From NCBI GenBank assembly GCA_905250025.1, contig CAJNOJ010000006.1, positions 806,001 through 870,000 of the forward strand: 64,000 bases of DNA, in the 5' to 3' direction. The stretch is from Adineta ricciae (lineage: Eukaryota; Rotifera; Eurotatoria; Adinetida; Adinetidae). A program made the position numbers and the translations under genes. Below are positions 1-11,120 of this stretch, in pieces. Each line of letters begins with the position of its first letter. Position 1 is the stretch's first letter. The notes under the pieces are model-generated. The model made no database searches, had not been told where the DNA came from, and saw only the letters and a list, made by a program, of their open reading frames with translations.

Positions 1-1120
1 TCGATTACAAAGAATATATCTGTGATAGAAAGTTTGCACCTGCGACGAATATTCGACGAACATTTGCACTGTTGCTCGACGAAAACGTTGACCGGCAAAA
101 CAATAGAAGATGAAGTTGGTCTAAATCATCATAGAGTAGAATGTATCTGATCAGTTTTCAATTCACTTACGGCATTGTTTAATTGAAGGAAAACAACTGA
201 AATTTGTAGGACAAGAAAGGTGTTTTTAATCTGATAAACTGGACGATTCTTCGGTATATTTTGTTGGGCTATAAATGCAAGCAATGCTGGTGTTGTAAAC
301 AAATAAAATGATAAACTAATAGTAACAAGCATGATTGTTAATTGTCGTTGTTTTCGATTTGAATTTACATCACTAACACGTATTTCAGAATTTCCAGTCT
401 CATGCACATACGTTGATGTAAGTCGATGTGTCCGCTGGCATAGAGCTGCAACGGTGAATAGATTTGACAGAAGTAAGAGATCTGGTATGGCATAAAATAA
501 AATCGGTTGATATATACGAATAATAAGGCCACCGCTTGAACGTAGAGAACATTTAACATTTGTTGGTGTAGTAACTATATGATGAGTAACCGGAAATATG
601 GCCGTAAAGAGAATAATGGCAGATGCGAGAAGAATATAGATCGAATATCGCGCTGAATCGATTGTACAAAAGCGTTTGGCAAGAAACGGAGAATAGACCG
701 CCACACAACGTTCTAAACGAAAAGAAAAAGATAAAAATACATCATGGATTGTTTTACGGCTGAATAAGTACCTAATGTGATAATAACAAGAATCCAATTA
801 GCGCAGAATGTCGACATATCTGTTAAATACGCTAGCGAACAATGTAGAAGTGGATAACCACGAAGTCGTGGTAAATTAGCAGCGTGTAACAACAAAACCG
901 CTGTATCAAAGATGCCCATATAAGTGATGAAGACCGATGATGATGTGTTTTTCAACGATTTTCGATTGATGACGATTAAAGCTAAAAGGTTTCCGAGCAC
1001 ACCGAAGATGCATATGAAACCTTGAATGAACGTCATGACACGATTAACATCGTCGATATACTGTTGAATTTCATTCTGGCGACTCGTGTTGGGTAACGGT
1101 AAGGTTGAATTGTTGAACAT
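1..1120 (-). CDS. Rhodopsin-class GPCR, peptide-receptor-like (3' end beyond window)
   Basis: Seven-helix receptor, presumably for a neuropeptide at the plasma membrane. Three exons fit in phase: 1120-772, 712-171 and 120-1, with introns of 59 and 50 nt; 337 codons are visible. Start ATG at 1120; the N-terminus has two N-glycosylation sequons and no signal peptide. TM1 carries the GN motif (GVLGNLLALIV). The first splice restores the end of TM3 as LERCVAVYSP, a variant of E/DRY. The second restores TM7 as NNATNFIFYCFAGQRFRR, a variant of NPxxY followed by the helix-8 start. Without these introns the frame hits stops or loses both motifs. The pattern resembles FMRFamide/neuropeptide receptors, but the ligand cannot be told. 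The C-terminal tail lies off the left edge. Confidence 0.85.
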
Positions 1121-1491
1121 TGCCGAAGGTTGCTTTTCTAGCGTGTGTATATAATCTTTAAAAGATCAAGTTTATTTCATATTATAAAGAAAAGACATCG
1201 AAGTTCGATTATACGCCCAAGCGAGTCGATTCGTTGTCTGTCAAAAACTGGAATGTCAACAAAGGAATTGTTGTCTGTATCTATCTAACTATGGACTCTC
1301 TAAGGACGACAATGGATAATCAAGAAAAATATGTTGACAGCAGTGGAATGTCTATTTGTGTCTGTTCTGTCGTTCTGAGTCTTCGTGGATTTTATTTATT
1401 TCTGAATTTCTGACGAGCTCGACTACCTCGATTACGGGATTACTGATCAGCAGTTGTTTTTCATTACTTCTCGGCGTCATAAGTTAAAAAA
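1121..1491. other. Intergenic spacer upstream of the GPCR
   Basis: AT-rich sequence between the GPCR start and the small ORF on the other strand. If that ORF is real, this would be a divergent promoter region. No clear TATA box or repeat seen. Confidence 0.4.
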
Positions 1492-1740
1492 ATGTCCCGT
1501 CTGATGCTTAACAATGTACTTTGTTCTAAAACAGGTCTAATTACATTATCATTAATGGGATATGCGAGTTTTGCTGCTATAAATGAGTGTCATCGAAGTA
1601 ATCTCGCGAGGACGGAAAAAAACAAAGGACATTCTAAAAATATTGACATAGAAAAATGTTGTCAATTACGAAAATGCATGCGTCGATCTGTCTCAAAGGC
1701 AAGTGTAGAGTGTATAGCGAATGTTTCGTTGAAAAATTGA
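1492..1740 (+). CDS. Small hypothetical ORF, 82 aa
   Basis: An uninterrupted ATG-to-stop frame of 82 residues with a mildly hydrophobic stretch near the N-terminus (GLITLSLMGYASFAA) and a basic Cys-containing C-terminal half (KCCQLRKCMRRS). No family is recognised. The A-rich run just before the ATG is favourable for initiation. No supporting intron, homology or clear polyadenylation signal was found, so chance is possible. Listed because it lies in otherwise empty sequence and is not antisense to a recognised gene. Confidence 0.25.
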   Translation: MSRLMLNNVLCSKTGLITLSLMGYASFAAINECHRSNLARTEKNKGHSKNIDIEKCCQLRKCMRRSVSKASVECIANVSLKN

Positions 1741-4672
1741 TTCGACAGTTGTTCTAGCAACGTCACACAAGAGAATCGAATGAACAAACGAGACCTACAG
1801 AGATGTCAAATAATATTTGCGTCAATCTATCACAAATTTCTTGCTGTCACTAGAACAACAGTTATTATTTGTCATTAAAATAAGTAGTAGTTCAAATTCT
1901 GCCTAATCATAAGTTAGCAAACTGACAGAATAAAGGTGTTTAAAAGAAGAAAACTAGAAAAAGTATATTAAAAAGTTAATGAAGACAATTCGTTGTTTCA
2001 TTCAAGCAAGTTAATGCCTTGCTTCATTTGAACTACGCCTGAAAATGTGCGCCGTATGAGGAACTTTATACCCAAGAGAGTGCGAAGATCGACTTTCTTA
2101 ATCACCTAATGAAAGCAAGTAGAAAATTTCGAAGCATGTAGAACATAAAAGTATTCAAACGGAAATGACAAACTGTTTCTGACTTCGTCAGAATAGACTT
2201 TTGCCTCCTTTTACTTCAAATCATGACTGAAGGAAAACTGAAATTAGTTCCTTGTGCATTTGACAGAAAACAAATTGGTCTGACTCATCAGCTACTCACA
2301 TCTTATTATTAGAAACTGAACAAGACGTAATTGCATCATATCTTCGACAGATTTCACTTACGACCAAATTTGCAAAAGACTCAGACTGAATTAGGTCAAT
2401 ACTCTCTGTCATCCGGCTCCTCATTCATAGAACGAGATCAAATCTTGAGAATAGGGCTACAAATATCGAACACGTTTGAAACATTCATTCGATAACAAGG
2501 AGAAACAAAAAAGAATTCTATCTCATCTACAGCACTTGCCAAAAATCTGGCCTGCTATTATGTTGATGACATGCTATCAAAATGAATAATACGTGTATGC
2601 GAAATAAGATCTTGGCATTGTATATTACACGCCTTTATTCTCTACGCTAGGCGAAGAATAAGAGAAGAGTACAAAGATTGTCCGGGAAAAGGAAAGCTAT
2701 TCTTTCCTATCATCTTGTCGTAAAAGATAGAAAATAATAGTTAGAATCTTTCATTTTTTTTTTGTCAAAATACGCGAACTACGATATATAATCATGAAGC
2801 AATTCCATTGCTTGTTGAAAGATACTAATAACAACCCTAGGCGACGTTTATTACCGAGCTCCGTGTAGTACTCGACTGTCTTGATCAAGAAAGACTCCTT
2901 CCGGTAGATGAAAGAAAGGTTCTATCGAACATGATGAATTAGATTTCACTCTGTTTGTACTATTTATGTTTGTATAGAAGAAAAGAAAAGATACGCAGCT
3001 GTTGTTATAACTCTTCAAGTCAGCTTTCTGACAGGACATGTGTTCATCTATCATGAAAACGCAGAACCGTCAATGATTGTGATAGAAACTAATCAAAAAA
3101 GATTTCTTATATCATAATGACATAAAAATTCGAAACAAAATGCTCGGTAGGATGATTTATTCTAACACACAACATATCATATCTCCTAATTTGTATGACC
3201 GAAAGACAGACTGATGCGATTTTCTTCTACACGAAGGAAAATATATGAATTGTTGGATTAAGACTGTCAGAAAATGTGACGGCACAATTCTACAGTTGAT
3301 ACGGAATTTTGTTTTGTTCGAATTATCTTAAAGGAAATAAATGATTCTGTCTACGATTACTAAAACATATCCTCGTTTGATGGTATGTCGCTCGCTGAAA
3401 GTTACCATTTCGTGGGTGTGATAATATTCTTTTCCATATGTGAAAATAAGTATATCATTTTTCAATGCGATAGCCCATGCTATTATATCAAACAACACTT
3501 CAAAGCAGAAATTATGAAAAGAGATGATGTTTACATAAGTATTCCGGTAATAAGCGTTAATAAATGTCAATACCAACCAATAGGCGCTGCTTCACAAGTC
3601 AAAATCTCGTTTTGACAAAAAGACCAAACAAAATAGCAAAATCGAAGCTTATTGACTATCAATGCATGACTCCTTTCGTTGTCATTACGCCATATTGTTG
3701 CAAAAATATCGTATTTATTGGAAAATTACATGACGAGAACGGCCAAGTCCTATCCCAACATTTGCACGAGAATAGAATGTACCGGAGGTGGTTGACAATT
3801 TACATCTTTCTTCCAAAAACGAATTTATTAAATCAAACGTTTATTGACTTTTTGTTGCCTTTCCGAGGAAAGTAATGGTCGACGCAAGTACTTTTGCATA
3901 TAACGTGGACAAAAAAAATAGAAGAATAACGACGACGTAATCTGATAAGATAATATTTAAAGAACGAATAAAAAAAACTCGAAAGAATTCTATGTTTTAT
4001 TTCCTTCTGGATGACAACAAATTCATATTTGGTGCGTTGTTACACTCTTACTTCTCTCCGGCATCATTTTCACTCTCTTCTCTTGTGTTTTCTAGTCGAA
4101 ATTTAACTTTAGATGATAATGTTGCTATTTTCGGCATCACCGATGCGTCATAGAATGTTTGTTCTTCGCAGTGCGTAATCGCTTACTCTCCATTGATAGT
4201 CTTTTCTCATACTTACAAGCATTACTTGCTTGCTGCTTGAAATCAGTAGGAGAAGAAAGAAGTTAACAATATTTTTTGAATTATTTTTTTTTTCGATGTC
4301 TTCGAACTCAGTTGAGAAGTGCGAGGACCGAATGAAAACAAACACGAAGAATTTTTCTTTCATATTTATTTTAAAAAACGCATTCGCCTACCTGCATATT
4401 CCCCATGTCGTAGAAGAACTACTTCCGAGCACGATGCATTCAAGTATATAATACTAGCTGCAAGAGCAGTAACCTGTATAAATTGTCGGCGAACAAAGAG
4501 TCTTTTCGTTCGAAGAACAAACTCCACGTGTTTCGAGATTATTTTCTTTTCTTTACTTAACGTCCGCTGGGGCTTTTTTTTCGCTTTTTTTGTTATAAAG
4601 AAAAGACATAATCTAGTTATGCATGGTTGATACTTTTACTACACCCGTGCTCCTTTCTTTTTACCTAGATAA
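1741..4672. other. Gene-poor spacer upstream of Argonaute
   Basis: About 2.9 kb of AT-rich sequence. Only short frames occur (for example 3385-3615, 3564-3875 and 4319-4630). They overlap each other in different frames, show no family motif and have no paired splice sites. Near the right end a polypyrimidine-AG (ctttttacctag) abuts the Argonaute start, so a 5' untranslated exon or a spliced-leader acceptor may lie here. Confidence 0.5.
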
Positions 4673-7600
4673 ATGTCAACCAGTGATCAGCAGTCGCAAG
4701 TGTTAAATAAGAAACAACGACGTAAACTTGCGCGAGCTCATATAGCGCAACCTACTCAACAGTCGGATACTGGACACGAAATACTCGATGTCAAGCAAGC
4801 TGACAGTAATCATGCTCCACCAGAATTGAGTGTACCCTTGAAGATTGTTAGCATACCAAAGGATAATTCTGACGATGACATCAAACCAATTGAGGATGTA
4901 TGTTAGCATTAGAAGCAAATTTCTTCGAAAGTACCATTACTATCTTTATAGACTATCTTACCAACACCCCCTACGTCTGATATAGATACCAGTCGATCAA
5001 CCCCAACGATAGTACCGATCGATATTGAGAAGATCAATGACGTTTCTAATGAAGATATAGAGCCTTGTTCACCAAGTCAAACGCCGCGACGTCGGAATAA
5101 ACGTTTTCCCATTACATCGGCCATCCCATTATTACCACCCATCGAGCAGAAACATGGACCGCCAGTGAAGCCAAGCCCTGGTAAAATAGGCACACCGATA
5201 GAAGCTTATACAAATCATTTTCCTGTTCAAGTGGCCCCTAATATGATGCTTTATCAATACGATGCTGTTGTCGAAAAATTGAGTTTTCAATCGCTGAGCA
5301 AATGGGAGGAGGTAATGAGCCGTGATCAACGTCGACGATTCGTACAACAATTGGCTGAGAACAAAGCGTTTGATTTCATCTATTGGCAAGCAATGAAAAT
5401 AAATTTTCGAATCACGAAATAAAATCTTTTTTCTTTGAACGTTTTAGGTATGACGAGGGCAAATGTTTGTATAGTACGCAGAAACTGCCCCAACGTCAAT
5501 TTCCAAGAATTTATACTCTACCAGCGGATAATCAAAATAAGCTTCGTTTCTCTATTCAAAATTTAGCTGGTCAATGGTCAACATCGACAATATTTGATTA
5601 TATTAGTGCTCCTGATAACGATGCTCCTATGTGTGCTATCCGTATTCTCGAAACACTACTGAAGCAAGCACTCCTACCTGTCACCCATTGTGAAGGTTCA
5701 TTATTCTATCGAGATCGACCGGAACCCGACAAACGTCTACCCGATGGTTTTGAGTTACGTTTGGGATTCTTCCAAGCTCTGTATCTAACCCAGGCAGGAC
5801 TTACGCTCAATTTACAAACGACATTGACTAAATTCTACCCTGACATGGAGATAATTGACTTCCTGTCGGTTCATTTAAGAAAAGATATTCGGAAATATGG
5901 CATGATAAGTAATGATTATGAGAAAGCTAGACTAGTACTAAATGGATGTAAGATCACGACGAGACAATCAAACTACACTCAGGTAAGCGAAAATAGGAGA
6001 ATTTCGCGTTTGATTTGCTTTGTTGTCTTTCTGATCCGTAGATTTATCAAGTTCGAAGTTTTTCTGACATACCCGAACGGCAAACGTTTACCTTTGTAAA
6101 AGAAACCGTTGACAAAGGACGACCGACGTCTTCGACAACGCAGTATAATCTTATACAATACTATGAGAAGGAGAAAAACATCAAAATTGACTATCCCAAA
6201 CTGCGATGTTTACGATGTTATTTTCTACACGAACGAAACGATCCAAAAGATCTGCCCATGGAATTATGTCGAATACTCCAGTGGCAAGAATGTGAACGTG
6301 AAGTAAAGATTTTCATAGTTTCATATTAAAAAAAATAAATAAATATCGATAATTCTAGTCCGCTAGCGAACAGCGCGATCGTCAGAATCTTACGATCCCA
6401 TCACCTGATCAGAGGTACAAAGACATCATGTCGTCACTTCGATCATGCAATTATACTTCACCTCCCAAACTACCACTTTGTAAAGCTGTTCAACTGAGTG
6501 TTGACGATCGCGAGATGAAACTAATCAAAGCACGTGTTCTTCCACCACCTGTGATCAATAACAATCAAGCAGATATCAATATGGGTCGTATCAACCTACG
6601 TGGACGCTTTTTTGAACCGTATAAATTAAGATCCGTTGCATTTGTTTATTTTGGTCGACTACCACTAACCCCTCAGAAAAAGAGTCTAATGGACAAATTT
6701 GTGGTATCCTTTCAGAAAGTACGCATTATATTCAGCGACTAAGTTCATGAGTTATTTGTGTTCGTATCTTTAGATCGCCGACCTATTTCGTTTAGGTCCT
6801 ATTCAAACGGGCAAAAAGGACGTTGTCAGCATATCGGAGAATGAAGCAGATCGTGAACTGAATTTCAATAACATCGAGGCATGTTTCAACATCAGAAAAC
6901 AACAAAAGTGTGAACTGATAGTTTGTATTATGGACAGTAATTGGAATGAATTACGACCGACAATAAAATTGAAAGGAACAGTTCATCACGGTATTCATCT
7001 TCGTGTGTTCCATGATGAATCTCAACATATTTCTATTTGTAGGTATCACTACTCAATGTCTGATGTACTGCAAACTTGATGAACAAATGGAACGATTTGC
7101 TCGTACGCAACGTGGTAGTGCCGATCGTGTTTTAGATAATATGTGTGAAAATCTACTACGAAAAATAAATTTCAAAATGCAAGGAATTAATACAAAAGTC
7201 AGTTTACCGATCACAACTGCGAGTAATAATACCACATCTGCCAAATCGAAAGCAATCGACGATGCCTGGCAATTTATGGGTGCCGATGTGATACATCCAG
7301 TTTGTCGACAGGACAAACCATCCATTGCAGCTGTTGTTGGTTCAGGTGATTCGTTATGTTCGACTAGCGCCGTTCGAATTTGTAAACAATGGCCACGAAG
7401 TGGCAAATGTGCCATCGAAGCTATTGTCGATTTGCAACAAATGGTTGCCGAACTACTGGAATACTATCGAGGCGGAAATAAAAATCGACTACCAAACAAA
7501 ATTGTCTTCTATCGAGATGGTAAACGAGACACTTTATTGATAGGAGTAATAATTGTTTCCTTTTCGCCATTCGCAGGTGTCGATGATGGACAATTCGCAC

Positions 7601-8251
7601 GTGTGCTCAATTTTGAAATTCCACAATTGAAAGAAGCTTTCCGAGGTAATTTATTTTCTTCCGACACCATCAAAATACCATTTCTTTCCTTTCTCAGAGG
7701 TTTATCGAAATGAGCCACTCCCATTGTTAACATTTATTGTTGTCAAAAAACGTCACCATACGCGATTTTTTACTCTAAACGATCGAAATCAAACGGCAAA
7801 TATTCCTCCAGGATTTGTCGTCGATACAGATATTGTTCATCCAGGTCAATTTAGTTTCTTTCTTAATTCTCACAAAGCTTTACAAGGCACCAACCGTCCT
7901 GCCCTTTACCACGTTCTCTACGACGAAATTCAATTTACTGCTGATGAACTTCAACTCTTAACTTATTATCTATGCTTCACTGATCCGCGTTCATCGATGA
8001 GTGAAGCCATTCCATCTCTAGTTCACCAAGCTGATCTAGCAGCAAGCAATGCACGTGATCTTTTCGCTGATAGAGATAAGTATGTTGCTCTACTAACTTG
8101 CTTTCGTCATACTACGAACTTTCTTTTTCCGTCTAGCTCAACCACTGATGGTTACGCAGCCGATGCTCTTGAAAATCCATCGCTCGGTGATATTGTTACT
8201 GAACATTTGTGTGTACATGAAGATATGCGTGATAGACCTCATTTTGGTTAA
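4673..8251 (+). CDS. AGO: Argonaute protein, AGO clade, slicer residues intact
   Basis: Small-RNA-guided silencing nuclease, 1,018 aa. Ten in-phase exons: 4673-4897, 4952-5367, 5448-5982, 6042-6302, 6359-6718, 6774-6990, 7043-7519, 7577-7645, 7698-8079 and 8137-8251. The first ~165 residues are polar and low in complexity. The N domain follows (NKAYDEGKCLYST), then PAZ (near aa 420-500), MID and PIWI. The DEDH tetrad is present: Asp753 (GADVIHP), Glu797 (AIEAIVDL), Asp830 (FYRDG) and a His near 912 (FLNSH). KKRHHTRFF and QGTNRPALYHVLYD are hallmarks of AGO rather than PIWI proteins. The intron after FYRDG splits a conserved motif that is restored on splicing. Intron 2 uses a weak GTTTGA donor, but its phase is confirmed by the next exon. 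An acceptor-like CCTAG lies 4 nt before the ATG. Confidence 0.93.
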
Positions 8252-8516
8252 AAAATGGTGAATGAGCTTTTTTTTACTTGACGAACTTGATTTTCCTACT
8301 TTTCTACTAAAACCATTTTTTTTTATAAAGTTCGCTAAAACAAGTGTTTAAACAAGATCGTATCTGTCATAAAAAAAAAACGATTGAACCAAATATATAT
8401 TATATATCATTAAAACATAATACAGTTCGTGAAAAATGGAAAACAAGAGTATTTTCTTATCTTATTGGTATTACTGAAGAATATTTTTGTAAATATAAAC
8501 TAGCAAAACTTCTCTC

Positions 8517-10211
8517 TCAACGTTTTGTCGGGTGCGGTACGAGTTGTTCAGTTAATATACCCAAACCAAACATAACAAATACTCCAAACAAATACCCTGC
8601 AGTCACACAAGCAAACCGTCTCCATTCGAACTGCTTAGCTTCGGGCATTAGTGTTGGCCACTAGAAGAAAACATGTTTCTATTGTTGTCGTAAAGACAAA
8701 ATGAAGACTTACTAAATCAACAAGAGCAATATATGTGAATATACCCGCCGTTACCGAAAAAATCCATATTCTGGCAGTCTCGTTTTCAGAGAGACCAACA
8801 CCAACGAAAAAGCCGAGAAAAGCTGTACAGGCAGAAAAGAAATTGAACAAGAGTGCACGTTTTATCGTAAAACCTGATTCGATCAGAATCATCATTTCAC
8901 CTAAACAGCAGAGCCGAAGCATAATCTCACTCAACTCTGTAGAATGAAAGTGTTTCGAGACAACAAACCAAGTTCACTTGGAAATTCTTGACAAGCAACA
9001 GCTATTGCTTGTGCTATACCGAGAATAATACTATCAGAAAATGCAGCACCAATAGCAAGACCATCTGCAATATTATGAATACCATCACCGATGATAATCA
9101 CCCATCCGATAGCTAGATCAGAACAACGTTGATATTTATAATTTCACAATAAAAAGACATTCTGTTACCGGGCGTTTGCTTATCTTCGAATGTTAGAGCA
9201 ATATTGGGAAAAGTTGCTGAAAGAATTGTTTCACTACGAGATCGAGGAGTAAGAGCAGGCAATGTGCTTCTATCGTCAGGCGGTAAATTATCGTGATCAA
9301 ATTCGAAAACTTCCTGTTAATGAGAAGTTTACATCGAAATATTCAACAACATCTGACTGTTTGTAGATGCTCAAATTTCACTCATCGCAAAACGACTATT
9401 TCTGCTAAGTTTTAGGATTTCGTCGGACATACTTTCTTTCGTCGATCTCGATAGACGATGAAGACATTGATCATCATTTCAAGGAAATAAAAGAAATAGG
9501 CAGCTAACCAAATGAAATTCATTGCATACAGAGATCGATGACGATAAAAAGTCGTTTCTTACTTAAAACAAGTATCAACATTTGCCAAAGAAAAAGCGGC
9601 ACAATAGGTTCTTCTTCGTCATTTTCTGAGTCTGGTTTCGTCGTGTTTATTTCCGTATGATTGACTGATCGCCTATTACCACTCTCATATTGAATGATCT
9701 GTGACAAATAAATCAAAGTAATACTCTTCAGCAAGTAAATATACAAACAGCAGGAAATAGTTCAAAGGCACTGTTGGCAAATAATGCTCCCACAGCCACT
9801 GATGTGAAAAATGCATTGATGTATTTATAGTAAGGTTTCTTCATTAATGGAAAAATCGCTGCACCAATAAGTGAGAATGTACTAATGACTAATACACTTA
9901 AAAAACCGTAACCATATTCTAAAGATAAGCAACGAATGTTTCGATTTTACTTGTAAAAGCCATCTACTTTGCGCAGCAGTAGGACCATCAGAATCGTCGT
10001 CTGAATCGTCTGATCTCGATCCCAACGTCTCGAACATATTTCGAACGAATGATAAATGAAACTTGTCAAAAATGGGCATCGTATCTGAGCTCCACGATGT
10101 GCTATCAGTGGTCACAGTGTTATATTCCTCATTTGCATTTATACGAACCAGATATAGGCCAACGAGAAATAAGAAGTAGATTAATTTGGGAAATCGATTG
10201 ATATTCGCCAT
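8517..10211 (-). CDS. ZIP-family (SLC39, LIV-1-type) metal transporter, copy A
   Basis: Membrane carrier moving zinc or related divalent metal into the cytosol; 413 aa in eight exons: 10211-9968, 9918-9749, 9698-9563, 9503-9433, 9313-9169, 9112-8969, 8900-8713 and 8660-8517. It starts with a signal peptide (MANINRFPKLIYFLFLVGLY) and a short acidic ectodomain. TM regions begin at GYGFLSVLVIS. TM4 keeps the metal motif DGIHNIADGLAIG. TM5, normally HEXPHEXGD, reads CQEFPSELGE, so both histidines and the final Asp are replaced. It is tandem to copy B: exons of 170, 71, 144 and 188 nt are identical in length in both, proving duplication. Transport activity or metal preference may differ from copy B. 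The ATG at 10211 is the first in frame. Confidence 0.88.
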
Positions 10212-11120
10212 GATCTTCAACAAGAATGCGTGATGCAGAGATTGTTTATTCTCTTTTTTTCTGACTCTGTTTGCCTTTGTAGATAAACTACTTAAATTCT
10301 TCTACTCAACAGCTATGTTTCGATGATAAGCGCAGTTTGATGTAGAGAGAAGTTGACTGAATAGAGGTACGATAACAGAAAAACAGACAGAAGAGATAAA
10401 AAAGCCAGTGTTGACTCCAGAGCTGGAAGCGGACTGCAGAAAATCGAGCGTTTTTGTAATTAGAATCGAAGATTTTCGTCCTGTCGAATTCTATTGTTCT
10501 GATGAACATTTTTCATTATAAGCTTATGACTTCGACCAGATCCAATCGTATAGAGTTCTGCAGTGATTGAAGAATGCACCAACGATTTGTACATGAGGAC
10601 ACGTACATTTAAATTAGATAATGCATGTTTTCAGCAGTTCTCATGTTCAGAACCAACCCTCGAATAACTTAGCAAGCCTGGCGTCTTAAAATACTCGCCC
10701 AGGTATCACTCAAAAATGGTTACCAAGCGAGACGGATAATTTGTATGTTGTTATATATAAATACGAAAAGACAAATAAACAGGCTGTTTTCGCTTAGTTA
10801 AATGAGTTGTCAGTAGGAAAATGATAATAGATAAGCATAATGTTAAACTGGCGTGATATCTACTCTCAACACTGGGTACTTTTTTTGTGTTCCAGAGTCA
10901 GTGAAATAGTCTTTTGCAAACATTGTATGCATTGTGTACTATCGAAACGTTGGACATTATGTTGCTTTCTACATCGTGACAGGACAAATACCAGACACTG
11001 ATAAACCGAAGAGATTTGACAAAATGAATTTCTTTTACATTCTTTACATTCCGCACTTTATTCGTCAACTCGTCGAATATTTTTCAAAATGTAATTGATA
11101 ACAGCTTAGAACTTTGTAAG
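10212..11120. other. Spacer between the tandem ZIP genes
   Basis: About 0.9 kb of AT-rich sequence with copy B's 3' flank and copy A's presumed promoter. No credible ORF; the 67-codon antisense-like frame at 10306-10509 has no motif or intron support. Confidence 0.5.

Noticed and set aside
3564..3875. 103-codon + strand frame in the spacer before Argonaute
   Set aside because: Overlaps another frame, lacks motifs and splice partners; chance ORF in AT-rich DNA is the simpler reading.
8344..8664. 106-codon + strand frame
   Set aside because: Mostly antisense to the last exon of ZIP copy A; composition follows that exon.
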